Below are positions 21,998 to 32,876 of a stretch of DNA of 64,000 nucleotides, piece after piece. Location: assembly GCA_029255685.2 (NCBI GenBank), contig CM055320.2:13378614-13442613 (forward strand), written 5' to 3'. The position numbers and the translations under genes are program-made. Source of the DNA: Silene conica (lineage: Eukaryota; Streptophyta; Magnoliopsida; Caryophyllales; Caryophyllaceae). The notes beneath the pieces are model-generated. The model was not told where the DNA came from, searched no databases, and worked only from the letters and a program-made list of their open reading frames with translations. The number at the start of each line of letters is the position of its first letter. Positions within the stretch are counted from its first letter, which is position 1.

Positions 21998-24149
21998 TGT
22001 AACACCTCGAATTTTTGGCACGATTTTTTATCACAATTGTTTCATAACCAAACGGTTTTATGCTTAGTTCGTTTTAAGTCTATGGGTTCGTATCATGCTT
22101 GTTATGGGACTCGATTTGGGAATCACTTAAGTATGTGACATGTCCTTGGTGGGGTTCGATCTAGGGGTTGTTGGGTGAGAGCCTTGGGCCTTGATTTCTG
22201 TGCCAAGCCACGCAGCCCAAGACTCACATATTATGAAAGAATCAAACCCTCACACCCTCATCTCTTCCAGCCGCCTTATAAGAACCCATCGACTCACTTT
22301 CTGACCTACCTACACACACCATTCTTACCCTAGTTTGTTCAGCCGCCACCACACCCTAGAAGGAGGAGTTTTGCACGGTTGTTGGATCAGTCTAGAGCTT
22401 TCGAATTGTGTCAAGAAACAGGTAAGTCGCAGCTTTATGGTCTCGTTTGTAATTCTGTCCTTTAACTTCGGGTGTTTGTTGCTTATTCGAGGGGGAGTTC
22501 TGTGTCGTGTTTGCCATGGTTTTTGCATTTCTGTGCTTCTGGTGGTTAAGGGATTGTCGGGGGTTGGTCACGGTGGTTGTCGAGTTTCGTGGGTGGTGTA
22601 AAAAGGGGAGTTCGTGGAGTCTGATGGCTGGTCTGTTTCACGGTCAGAATTGCGTGTTCAGGGAAGGTGGTTTTGGGGTGGTGCTACTGAAGACTCGGGG
22701 GAGGTCTAAGCAGTGGCACCACCATGGTCCGAGAGGGGGTAGTCGGAGGTTTAGACTGGTGGGTGTTATGGGTGGTGCAAGGGTTGTTTCAGGGGAACGA
22801 TTAGGGTCTGTTTCGGGCTGTGTGGAACTCAGGCGAGGGGTCAGGCTGGGTTTGGAGGCTTTGGTCAGAGTCGACAGGGGGTGTCGACTGGGGTGGTGAT
22901 GTTGTGGCGACAGTTGGTGGTCGGTGGTGTTGGGAGCAGGTACTGGTGGGTGGTCGAAGGGGTGGTAGGCAGCGGCGAAGGGGGTGTTTGTCGTGTGAAG
23001 GGGCTGTCGAGTGTTTAGGGGTTGTTGTCCTTCTTTTCATCTTTTATTATTATTATTATTTTTAATATTTGTTATTATTATTATTAGTATTATTACTTTT
23101 ATCAATTTACTATTAATATGATGGTTATTTATGGTATTTATATTTTTATAGTAAAGATAAAGATTTTATTACTTATTAAGGGAAGTTTCGACATGAGTAT
23201 TAATGTTTATTTAGAATCATTTGAATTTCAAATCAAAGTACTATTTTTAGAAGTTACTATATTTAGAAGGTTACTAATTTGGGTAACCTCGGTTGTTAGG
23301 AAGCTTTCTAAATATAGGGAGTTTCTATAAATAGAATGTGCATACGTATTACAGGTATTAGGGTGTGTATTAATTAAATAATATTTGTTTAGGTAGCGGG
23401 TTTCGTGTGGAACATTTCTAAGCAAGCTTTGGTTTGATCTGCGTTTCCTGCTATTTCAGGTAGGGGAAAATACTGGTATCTGATAATGTGCAATCTGTTC
23501 TTATTTGGTTTTGAGCATGTTTATTACATATATCGTGTGATCATTATATGGTGTTATTTATATATTATTCTGTGATATAATACATTGTGTTCACGATGGG
23601 CCTTGTGATATGGTGTTAGATCGGTGCGGAGTATTTATGGTGTTGGATTGGTGCGGAGTATTTATGGTGTTGGATCGGTGCGGAGTATTTATGGTGTTGG
23701 ATCGGTGCGGAGTATTTATGGCGTTGGATCGGTGCGGAGTATATATATGGTGTTGGATCGGCGCGGAGTTTAATATATTGTTGATTTACTTATTCTTTTC
23801 CCTACTCAACCTCGTGGTTGACCCTGTGTATTCGTGATCACCTGTGATGAACCAACTATTGGGGAGCAGATTGACAGGTGGCTGAGACTAAGGGGGAGCT
23901 ATGGGAGGAAGAGCTTGGATCCAGACCAGTTTAGATGTCTAGATCACCTTAGCCAGTTTTATAAGAGTTGTACTTTATTTATTTTGTTAAGACTTTTGGA
24001 CACGGATGTAAGAACATGTTTTGAGTTAACTTTATTTAAAGTACTGTTTATCTTCCTTTGTATCTACTACCTCGGGAAACCGAGATGGTAACACCCGTAT
24101 TTATCTGAGGAGTCCTAGTACAGGCCCTGAAATAAATGGGGGTGTTACA
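21998..24149 (+). mobile_element. Gypsy-1 3' LTR (2152 bp)
   Basis: Runs TGTAACACCTCG to GTGTTACA and is followed by ATAAT (24150-24154), matching 14542-14546. The minisatellite (about 23600-23770) has six units against five in the 5' LTR, and an extra T lies in the early T-run; these explain the 28-bp length difference. TATA box at 23326-23333. Confidence 0.93.
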
Positions 24150-24154
24150 ATAAT

Positions 24155-24444
24155 GGACTGTGTTAGTCGAAGGTAACAGTAGGATAGGAATTGTCCAACC
24201 CCTTGTCAGGGTTATCTTAAATCTCAAGGTCACTCAAGGATTAGTGAACTGGAAATGCGTGTCCACGCTCGGAAAGTATCTATGGTAGATAATTCTGGTC
24301 TATCAGTTACACTCCATATCGAGAAAACCACTTTTGATATGATCACGTTCAAGTACGACCTGCAAGACACCTAGCATTGAGTGGGAGATGATGTAATAGG
24401 ACAAGAGAATCGGTGATGCACACTTGTGAGGACAAGTGGGAGAT
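24155..24444 (+). mobile_element. Copia-1 3' UTR, right half, with polypurine tract
   Basis: Continues the Copia-1 3' UTR after Gypsy-1. AAGTGGGAGAT just before 24445 is the likely plus-strand primer. A second similar GAGTGGGAGATGATG lies about 60 bases upstream. Confidence 0.75.
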
Positions 24445-25606
24445 TGTTGGAGTAAGTGTCCTCCACAGTAGTGCGATCACATCAGTGGTAAAAATCATTG
24501 ATAAATCTCTAATAAAAATATTCTTGGGATGATTCTTCATAATATAATCAACTAGTCAACATTAATCGGTAATGATTGTCTTTCTAGAGTTGATCCCTTT
24601 AGGTCACACCTATAGGACAACTCTCTTAATAGAAAAGGAAGTGACTGTATAATGATGCGAGTCAGTTCAATCCTAGTTTGTGAAATGTACAAGGAAGATA
24701 TTTATAATAAGATTATAAATAATAAAGTTTTAGTAATTGAAATGTCATTACTAAAATTTAAATGTTTATGAAACAGCATTATAAGAATGAATTATTTTAT
24801 ATTGCAAATGTTGAAATATTATTTCGATACGGGAAATTAATAAATTGGATGTTAGTAATTACGAATTACTACTAATTTTATGAATTGATGTTTAAATAAG
24901 TTAAACTTGAAATGCCATAAAATAAATAAATGTTCAATGTAATTGTTACATGACAAATTAATAAAAATGAAATGTATGTCGATTTAAGAAATGGACCGTG
25001 TGATATGTCACACAAACATACATTTACATATTAACATAATTATAAGATAATATGTAAAAGACATCTAATTAATGTGGTTTGAAGAGTGGGAAACATTTGA
25101 GAGTTTAGAGGTACCCATGTATTGGGCACTCTACCCAAACCACCCGGCCACCCCCCTTGAGAAGGACAAAAGAAATTTTTCTCTTCTCAATAATTTACTT
25201 ATTCATTTTTGATGTGTTTTAGGCTTTTGAAAAGAGAAGAAAAATTGTTCATCTTATTCTCTCCCAAAACTGTGACATCCTCCACGTTGAACAAGATAAA
25301 AAACAATAATATTATTGTGATTGATTTTCTAGTAAAAATAATCACAAGTTTTAAGAGGGTGTGTCTTGGTGCATCTCTATTGGAGGTCTTCTAATTTGGA
25401 GGCTCTTAGGAGGATCAAACCATTGTAAAAGCTCAAGAACTAGTAAAGAAGGAGTCTTTGCTAGTGCCCTTAATACCGAAATACTCAATGTAAGATTGAG
25501 AATATTTCTTCCTTAATCTCATTTTATTAGTTATGCATGCATAAGATTCACATAGATTATATGATAACATAATTAGTATGACTATAATGAGGTTATGAAC
25601 CCCACA
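24445..25606 (+). mobile_element. Copia-1 3' LTR (~1160 bp)
   Basis: Begins TGTTGGAGTAAGTGTCC directly after the purine tract and ends most plausibly at CCCCACA (25606), giving TGT...ACA ends. GTAAC (25607-25611) would then be the right target duplication; its partner is outside the window. No coding sequence. The right boundary is less sure than the left because the 5' LTR is not visible for comparison. Confidence 0.75.
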
Positions 25607-25847
25607 GTAACACCCCAAGAGTATGAGAGAAAAGTTGTCCCACATGGGAAAGAATATGAGAGTGTGTGGAGATTTGTCCCACATCGGTAGAATGTGAGGT
25701 TTGTGATATGTTTATAATAACTTTCACCCACCACTTAATAACAAAGCTTTGTGCTTTTGGGCTTAAGTGAAAACAATTAATGGGCCCAAAAGTTCACACC
25801 CATCTTATTGGGTTTGTGTTACGCTGGTGGTGGGTCAGGTTGTTACA
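25606..25847. repeat. Possible solo TRIM-like LTR
   Basis: About 240 bp running from GTAACACCCCAAGAG to GGTTGTTACA, containing TTGTCCCACAT twice (once as TTTGTCCCACATCGG) and a TGGGCTT...TGGGCCC stretch. TTGTCCCACATCGG is a recurring motif of small terminal-repeat retrotransposons in plants. No internal region or second LTR is present. The 5S-like sequence of Cassandra elements was looked for and not found. Boundaries are approximate. Confidence 0.35.
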
Positions 25848-26591
25848 CCCTAATTAACTCCAACCATCTATCAAGTTAGGATCTATCATTTTTGGTCTCC
25901 GGATATTGTAGTTTGTGCGCCTATCAGTTTGTAACTTCTAGATTTCATCTTCATTGCATTATGCGTCAGAGTTAAACCCTAATTTCGGTTGTTTGGGCGA
26001 AAATTGAGCGGGGATGAAACCATGGTGAACTTAAAGAAGGTAAATCTAACTACTGCACCGGTACCATTATAAAAAAGGTAAAATAGATAATTTCATTGGG
26101 GAGTCAATCATAAGTCGATATAACATGTAATTACTTGTGAATGTTTTTGCGTAACTATCATCGTATCCAACAATGATTAAATTATGGTTTGTTATTCCAA
26201 ATAAAGTGATTTGTTGCATCATTGAGTTGATTATGCGTAGTGATTATTATTATTTTTTAAACAATTGAGAAACAAACAACTAACATGAACAAATTTAAAC
26301 ACTATGATATCTGGAGTATCGTCATATGTATAATCTTAATCCTGACTCTATTTTCCTAATAAAAAATATTTATTAATCAAACACTCATTTATTCTCATAC
26401 CAATATTTTGTTAACGGGAATTATTTGATGATCGTAAACATGCACTACATATATCTCATTTTATCATGAAATTTATTTTAATATCCGTGCACGAGCATGA
26501 AAACTAATAATCATTATTAGTTGTGGCAAACAAATTAAAATTGATTAAAATACACATTGCATGACTTACTCAATTCTTTTGACACTAAAAT
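25848..26591. other. Intergenic spacer, nothing recognised
   Basis: AT-rich sequence with no coding frame, repeat or RNA gene that I could identify. Confidence 0.5.
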
Positions 26592-26830
26592 TTGAGAGAG
26601 ACGATATTTCAATAAATTATTGAGAAATCATTCTTTTGTACTATTTTATTTGTATTTCGTGACCATTTTGTCATTGACCGTACCATAGTACTTTCGTACT
26701 TATTTACATAATAAATGTACTCATTTGATCTTTAATCATGATTTGTACCTATTATATTATCTTTAATACCACTTTTTCTTAAATTTGTATAATAGTTTCT
26801 CAATAAGATTATTGAGAGGTGGTCTCTCAA
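26592..26830. mobile_element. Possible MITE with ~35-bp imperfect inverted ends
   Basis: TTGAGAGA...ATTATTGAGAAA (26592-26627) is roughly the inverse of the stretch TTTCTCAATAAG...TCTCTCAA (about 26797-26830). There is no coding capacity. The target duplication was not resolved. Confidence 0.4.
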
Positions 26831-26930
26831 GAGACCTACTGTTCTTTTGATTACTTTTTCATTTCAATTTTTTATACCCATTTTAAAATACGAAAAATTA
26901 ATAATATGTAGATTTTAGATCCATAAATTA

Positions 26931-27310
26931 TAAATTATAGGATTAATTCATAACAATAATCCCAACTATGAAAGATCTTCTCATATTAATTCATACTACA
27001 TTTAACTTAGATTAATCTTAACTATGCCCCGGCCCGTCTTCTCAAAATAGAAAACGGTGGATTTTAACTTGTTATTTTGTAAAAAAAATGTATATAATAA
27101 TAACTACTCAATTTACTCTTTTCAAAATGATCAATCCCTCATATATTTTTGCCCGTGATTTAATACAAATGAGATTTTTTAACTGGCCTCAAACTATTTT
27201 GAGTAGAAGATTTAATAGTTGAGTTTATTCTAAGTTAAAAGGTAGTACGGATTAATATGAGAAATCTTTCATAGTTGAGATTATTATTGTAAATTAATCC
27301 TAAGTTATAA
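26931..27310. mobile_element. Foldback MITE with ~80-bp inverted repeats
   Basis: The left arm (26931-27013) and right arm (27231-27310) are inverse copies sharing CAACTATGAAAGAT, CTCATATTAAT and TTTAACTTAG. The ~220-bp middle is non-coding. It ends five bases before the Tourist-like element, so the two may have inserted side by side. Confidence 0.7.
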
Positions 27311-27315
27311 ACTAA

Positions 27316-27950
27316 GGGGTCGTTTGGTTGAAAGTATTGGAATGGATTGTGATACTATAGAGGTATGGAGTTAGAAACCCATACTTACTCAAAAGTGTTT
27401 AGTTCGATCATGGAATGGATTGAGTATAGTAATACGCTGGAATGGATTTAGAAACTTTGGTATATACATGGCAGTGGCGGACGCATAAATTTTGTTCTAG
27501 GGGGCACAATTTTTTTTGACGTGTTATCTAAGCACATCTAAGACAATATTTTTATATTTTAGAGTTTTTTTCCTAAAATAGTTGATATTAGTAAAAGAAT
27601 GGAAACATATTGGTTATAGAGTATAAACATATCTTTTTTCAACTTTTTTTCTAAAATAATTTAAATTATGAGTATATGTAAAAATAATATCTAATTCGTA
27701 GAATATAATACATTTTAGTACTCCAATTAGCAGTAAATAAAAGTGGTTCAATGACTTAGAATTAGGTCATGATGTTACTAGTATTCGAACCATGTACCTC
27801 ATGGATAAAACAAAACACTCCTATCAACTATGTCATCATAATTGAGTTAAAATCTATTGAATATATAATTCCATTCCAAAATTTTCTAACTAAACATTAG
27901 AATGGATTGAATCTATTCCAATTCATTCCAAAAACTTCAACCAAACACCC
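27316..27950. mobile_element. Tourist/PIF-Harbinger-like MITE in MGD upstream region
   Basis: The ends GGGGTCGTTTGGTTGAA and the inverse of TTCAACCAAACACCC are flanked by TAA on each side (27313-27315 and 27951-27953), the 3-bp target typical of PIF/Harbinger elements. The inner parts repeat TTGGAATGGATT in both orientations. A second insertion-like block, roughly 27472-27840, starts with GGCAGTGGCGGACGCA and GGGGGCAC and carries GTATTCGAACCATG, patterns common in plant hAT-like MITEs; its ends are not clear. Confidence 0.72.
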
Positions 27951-28128
27951 TAAAGGATAAATAGATAGTCGGGATCTAAACCATGGTTTAAAAAGTAAGA
28001 CAACGCAAATTGCAAAGCAACTTTACACTTAATTGGAGTCATGTTGGTTGAGCACTTGAGCCAATAAGAAGATTCGGATCTTCATATAAGAACATTCCAA
28101 TTCCATTCATACAACTTTGCATCTTCCT

Positions 28129-28136
28129 TATAAAAA
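28129..28136 (+). promoter_or_regulatory. Probable MGD TATA box
   Basis: TATAAAAA lies 303-310 bp before the start codon, with CCAAT at 28061-28065. Transcription would then start near 28160, giving a 5' UTR of about 280 bases. Confidence 0.5.
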
Positions 28137-28366
28137 TTAAAATGCCTCGCATAATTCCAAGCATCCCCAAATAAATTCTCTCAATAAATCTCGCTTTCTT
28201 GTCCCAATTCTAGGGCAATTTTAATTTTACTTTAATTTGATTTAATCATTTTACTTATTTCAATTTTATAAAGACCAATTCTTTTCCAATTTCTTAAATT
28301 ACCCATCAAATTTTAATTTTATTCCCCTTTATAATTCCCTAAAAAATCCCAAAATTATCATTTTTT

Positions 28367-28402
28367 ATGGTTTTTATCATCAAAGATTCAATCTTTGATT
28401 AA
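28367..28402 (+). other. Short upstream ORF in MGD 5' UTR (11 codons)
   Basis: ATG at 28367 opens an 11-residue frame closed by TAA at 28400-28402, 36 bases before the main start. It would lie inside the transcript if the 28129 TATA box is used. A translational role is inference. Confidence 0.35.
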
Positions 28403-28438
28403 TATTAGTGAAAATAAATTGTGGGTAATTATCATAAT

Positions 28439-31400
28439 ATGGTAATGTCAACAATTGGTCCAAAAAGGTCATCATTAAGCTCTGTTTTCTCAAGAGTTGG
28501 AAGTTATTATTATTCTTCAAATAATAATTATAATAGTAAAAAAAGGTGTTCATCTTTTCCAACATCATCATCTTTGACATCACTATCATCATTGGATTAT
28601 GATGATATAATGGATGATGATGATGATGATGATGGTACCATGGAGATGGTACAACTTGGTGCTGAAAGAACTAAGAATGTGTTAATTTTAATGAGTGATA
28701 CTGGTGGTGGTCATAGAGCTTCTGCTGAAGCCATTCGAGATGCTTTCATTCTGGAATTTGGTGATGAATATAATGTGAGTTTTCATTTTCTGTTTCGATA
28801 ACAAATACTTGTGTAACACGGTTTTACACCTATTGTTTTCCGTTTGCCTGTTTTGGTAATTAAAAGGCGGGTTTTCTATAAGTTAATGTAAAACCGTCTT
28901 ACAAGATAACTTCTCTTCACTTATGGTTGATTGATGTTCATGTTTTTTTCAGGTTTTTCATGCTTTTGACTTAGTTTTTTTGCTGACACTTTCTTTTGTC
29001 GTTTTGCATTCTTTCATTTATGTAAAATTGCATGTGTAACTGGAATTAAAAAGTCAAATTTGTGAAAGCATTTGTTTTAGATATTTGTCTTACTTTAATT
29101 TGAAAGCTTAAATCTTGGTTTCTGGGTAAATAAAGTTCATATGTCTAGTTGCACATTGTTTTACTTTTTTGGCGTAGCCAAGATTCGAAGTTAGTGAGGA
29201 AACATTGATTGAAAAGTTTAGATACCAATAAAAGCAGCTTGAAAAAAGTCGGAAATTTTACGTAAAAATCGTTTCCATTGTTAAAAAAGGGACCGCCGTG
29301 TTAGCCCCCTTGCTCCGCCATTGTTTCACTTTAGATATTTCTCGAAATTTCGTCTTTGTAGCTGTAAAGTTTGTCCTAGTTAATTGCGTAGTAGCTGAAC
29401 CTTCCTTCTTTGTTTGCACGCCAAATTTGCCTAATGCAATGCAGAAATTCTTGCTTTAGACCGACCAAAATAAGACGGACCAAATGTCACCATCTTTTTA
29501 ATAAAATGTAACCATTTAATAACAAAATGTTATATCGCAATAAGTCCATCTTATTTCAGACGGGAAAACAGTCCGTCTGAAATAAGAATTTGCCGAATGC
29601 AATAGAGGTAACTTAGGCATTTCTTGACATTTCGTCTAAGCGTAGATTTTGTCTTGTGTAATTGGTTAGCAGCTGAACCTTCCTTCTTTGTTTGCAAACC
29701 ATAATTGTCAGTGTGACACAGAAGCTTTCTTTGAATTAATGAATAAAAAAGTTTGATGGTTTGCACGTTGTGGACCCAGATAATCATAAAGGATGTATGG
29801 AAAGAGTACACAGGCTGGCCATTGAATGATATGGAAGGACAGTACAAGTTCATGGTGAAACATGTACAGCTTTGGAAGGTTGCATTTCACAGTACTTCCC
29901 CCAAATGGATTCACTCCATGTATCTGGCTGCTATCGCTGCCTTCTATGCAAAGTATGTCGCCTTTCCGCTGTAAATCCCTTATATCGTTCTCCAAATTTG
30001 TTACGAGTATTTCCTTAGGGATCTATCCGACGACAATAAGTATCAGTCATGTTTTGGCATTTGTTCGATTAGACATGTTTTTACAGTGGAAGGTTATCTG
30101 ATCACCTGTTAAATTCTATATTCCTAGAATCTGTCGTGTGTTTTGGCATCGGTTGGTCTAAAGAAGATTTCAATATCTTGAGCATCTGATTTGGGCTAAT
30201 CTTTTGGTGACTATTCTTTAATAAAAAATGATTGAAGATTCTAATCATGGATGTTTTGGTAAATATGTGCATTTAAAGTTGATGATACTCATGTGCTGTT
30301 TGGAAAGGGATGTTAGTTGGTATATTAGTTCATTGCCAGGAATGCAAATGATTAACAATCCGAAAACTTTTTATTGGATGAAGGGAAGTCGAGGCTGGTT
30401 TAATGGAATACAAGCCGGATATAATCATTAGTGTTCATCCTCTTATGCAACATATTCCTTTGTGGGTTCTAAAGTGGCAACGACTTCAGAAGAAAGTTGT
30501 TTTTGTGACCGTTATCACTGACCTCAACTCCTGCCATCGAACTTGGTAAATTGGTGCTTACTCGAAAATGAAATTTGTTTTGTTTTTTCTCACACCAAGT
30601 TTCTTACATTTAGATACTATTTCCAGGTTCCATCCTGGTGTCAATAGGTGTTATGTTCCTTCTGACGAGGTTGCAAAGAGAGCGTCCTTAGATGGCTTAG
30701 AAGAGTCTCAAATCCAAGTTTTTGGTTTGCCCGTTCGACCCTCTTTTGCCCGTGCAATTCTCTCAAAGGTAGACCCGACTTGGTTTTATCAATTTTGTTT
30801 ACGCCGACCCTGGTTTTTTCAGGACTAATGCTTTATCGCTGTTGTTGTTGTGTTCTTACAGGATGACTTGAGAGTAGAGCTCGAGATGGATCCAGTTTTG
30901 CCGGCAGTTTTGCTAATGGGCGGTGGTGAAGGGATGGGTCCTGTAAAGAAGACTGCTTTGGCTCTTGGTGAATCATTATTCGATAAGGAGCTGGGAAAAC
31001 CCATTGGTCAATTAATCATCATTTGTGGTCGTAATAAGTCATTAGCTTCTACTCTTGAATCCATGGAGTGGAAAATCCCAGTGAAGGTAATCAATTTACT
31101 ATTATTATAGACCTCGAAATCAGGGAACATTACTTCAAATGCATCAGAATTCCGATTCTAATACTTGTACAATATTACGAGTGTAGGTCCGAGGATTTGA
31201 GAAACAGATGGAAAAATGGATGGGAACTTGTGATTGCATTATTACAAAGGTAAAATTTCTCATCTTAGATCACCATTGTGTTTGGGAAACTGAAATTGGA
31301 GCTTCTGTTTGGCATAAAGGGAGAATGACATCATGAGCGCAGTTAATGAAGTTACGTGCTAAGTTAGATGATCTCTCTATCATCTAATTGAACGGTTTTC

Positions 31401-31917
31401 TTTTTAATGTAACAGGCAGGACCAGGCACAATAGCTGAAGCGTTGATCAGGGGACTTCCGATCATCCTCAATGACTACATTCCAGGACAAGTGAGTTGAC
31501 ACGTTTTATTAGGCTTCATAATGCTTATATGAGACGATCTCAGATCATAGGAAGTTCAAGAAACCTACTTTCAGTCTCATGAAATGAACCGACCTGGCCT
31601 TACCTGTACAAGAAAAGACCAATACCAATATGACTGTTTTCTTGTGTAAATCTCAGGAGAAAGGCAATGTACCTTACGTTGTAGACAATGGAGCAGGAGT
31701 GTTCACTCGAAGCCCCAAGGAAACGGCCAAGATAGTGTCGGAATGGTTTAGCAGCAAAGAAGATGAGCGCAAAAGAATGTCGGAAAATGCACTTAAATTG
31801 GCAAAACCCGAGGCAGTATTTGAGATAGTAAGGGATCTCCATGAACTAGCGGCACAACGAGGGCCGCTAGCTAACTTACCTTACATGCTCACATCATCAT
31901 TCACTAGTCTAATATAA
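28439..31917 (+). CDS. MGD2/3: MGDG synthase, type B (MGD2/MGD3-like), 8 exons, 478 aa
   Basis: Transfers galactose from UDP-galactose to diacylglycerol to make MGDG in the plastid envelope (EC 2.4.1.46). Exons: 28439-28774, 29780-29952, 30384-30545, 30627-30768, 30862-31086, 31187-31249, 31416-31490, 31657-31917. All introns are GT-AG and the frame closes at TAA 31915 with no lesion. The N-terminus is short and Ser/Asp-rich without a long transit peptide, and [16 protein letters not shown] is type B-like; type B enzymes act in the outer envelope and are induced by phosphate shortage in Arabidopsis. Motifs: acceptor-side loop SDTGGGHR (86-93), GGGEGMGP (291-298), and UDP-sugar-binding [15 protein letters not shown] (368-382). 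Oddities: HRTW (221-224), where I recall HPTW, and CYVPS for CYCPS. It is the only host gene here. Confidence 0.95.
28807..28906. repeat. Small inverted-repeat element in MGD intron 1
   Basis: ACTTGTGTAACACGGTTTTACA (about 28807-28828, split here as ACTTGTGTAA and CACGGTTTTACA) is nearly the inverse of TGTAAAACCGTCTTACAAG (28887-28905). The whole is about 100 bp, MITE-sized, and lies just after the exon 1 donor. Confidence 0.55.
29459..29595. repeat. Hairpin repeat in MGD intron 1
   Basis: A perfect 15-bp stem with arms 29549-29563 and 29573-29587 (core TTTCAGACGG / CCGTCTGAAA) around a nine-base loop. A related AAATAAGACGGACC lies 70 bp upstream. It looks like a fragment of a dispersed MITE family. 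Confidence 0.6.
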
Positions 31918-32535
31918 TTGGACTAATAGTATCAAATTTGATTTCTCTTTTTTTGGTAGGTAATGTCTATTGTATAGCCTAGAAATTGTTGTTGTCATAG
32001 TACTAAGATTCAAGCTAAGGAATTTAGGTTCTTACAGTAGGAGGACAGGGATAAGGGGGCACAGGGGTAACCCCTGTAATTTCCCCGCCCGCCGATTATC
32101 ATTTATTTTATATTATTATTCCTTTTTTTTGTGCATTTGGGTTTGGTATTAGACAAGAGGGTGTTTTGTAATTAAAGCTTGATTTAAATTCATTGTTGAT
32201 TTCCTTGACTGGTTGTTACACCCAAATAATTTTTGCTCTTGTCGTGTTTTATAATCGTTACATTTTCGGTTAACTCCCCCAAAGTTTTAAAACCCCGCCA
32301 CGTCAGCTTTTTACTAACTTTTATTATTTCTTTTATTGTTCAACTCACTCAGACCCACCTCATATTTTATTCATTATTCATCAAACTTATCTTATACTTT
32401 ACTTTTTTTTACATAACTTTTTCTTTTACAAAAAGAAATGACATATGACACCCACTCATTAAATAATTTTAGGGTCATGCTCATTAATGGAAGTGGGGTC
32501 AAGACTCACCCAAAGTCATTAGATCAAAATTAAAA
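31918..32535. other. MGD 3' flank
   Basis: Non-coding. I see no canonical AATAAA shortly after the stop, so the poly(A) site cannot be placed. The rest is AT-rich spacer. Confidence 0.4.
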
Positions 32536-32876
32536 ATAACTTCCTTTTAAAATAGGGTTTTTTAAAATTACTCCCTTATATAATTTTTTTCAAAAATTAC
32601 TCCCTTAAGATGCACTTTTATTAATAATTGCTTCAAAATTCCAATTTAGGTTAACTATTTTGTATGTTTTTAAACTTATTCTACATTGTTATACCTATAA
32701 AAGCATAAATTGGCTATGTTACAAACGGAATCAATTCATAAACTTGTAAAATAAGTTACTTGAATTAGAGTTTTGAAGCAATTTTTGATAAAAATACATT
32801 TTAAGGGAGTAATTTTTGAAAAAAAATTATATAAGGGAGTAATTTTAGAAAAGTGAATTTTAAAAGGGAGTTATTA
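32536..32876. mobile_element. Foldback MITE with ~115-bp inverted repeats
   Basis: The left arm (from ATAACTTCCTTTTAAAAT at about 32536 to about 32655) and the right arm (about 32757-32876, ending ATTTTAAAAGGGAGTTAT) are inverse copies sharing ATTACTCCCTTATATAATTTT and CAAAAATTACTCCCTTAA blocks. The target duplication is unclear. There is no coding capacity. Confidence 0.72.

Noticed and set aside
25606-25847. Cassandra-type TRIM carrying a 5S rRNA sequence
   Set aside because: The flanks resemble small LTR elements but I could not find the 5S promoter boxes.
28142-28174. Ten-codon upstream ORF near the MGD TATA box
   Set aside because: It begins only six bases after the TATA box, so it should lie before the transcript start.
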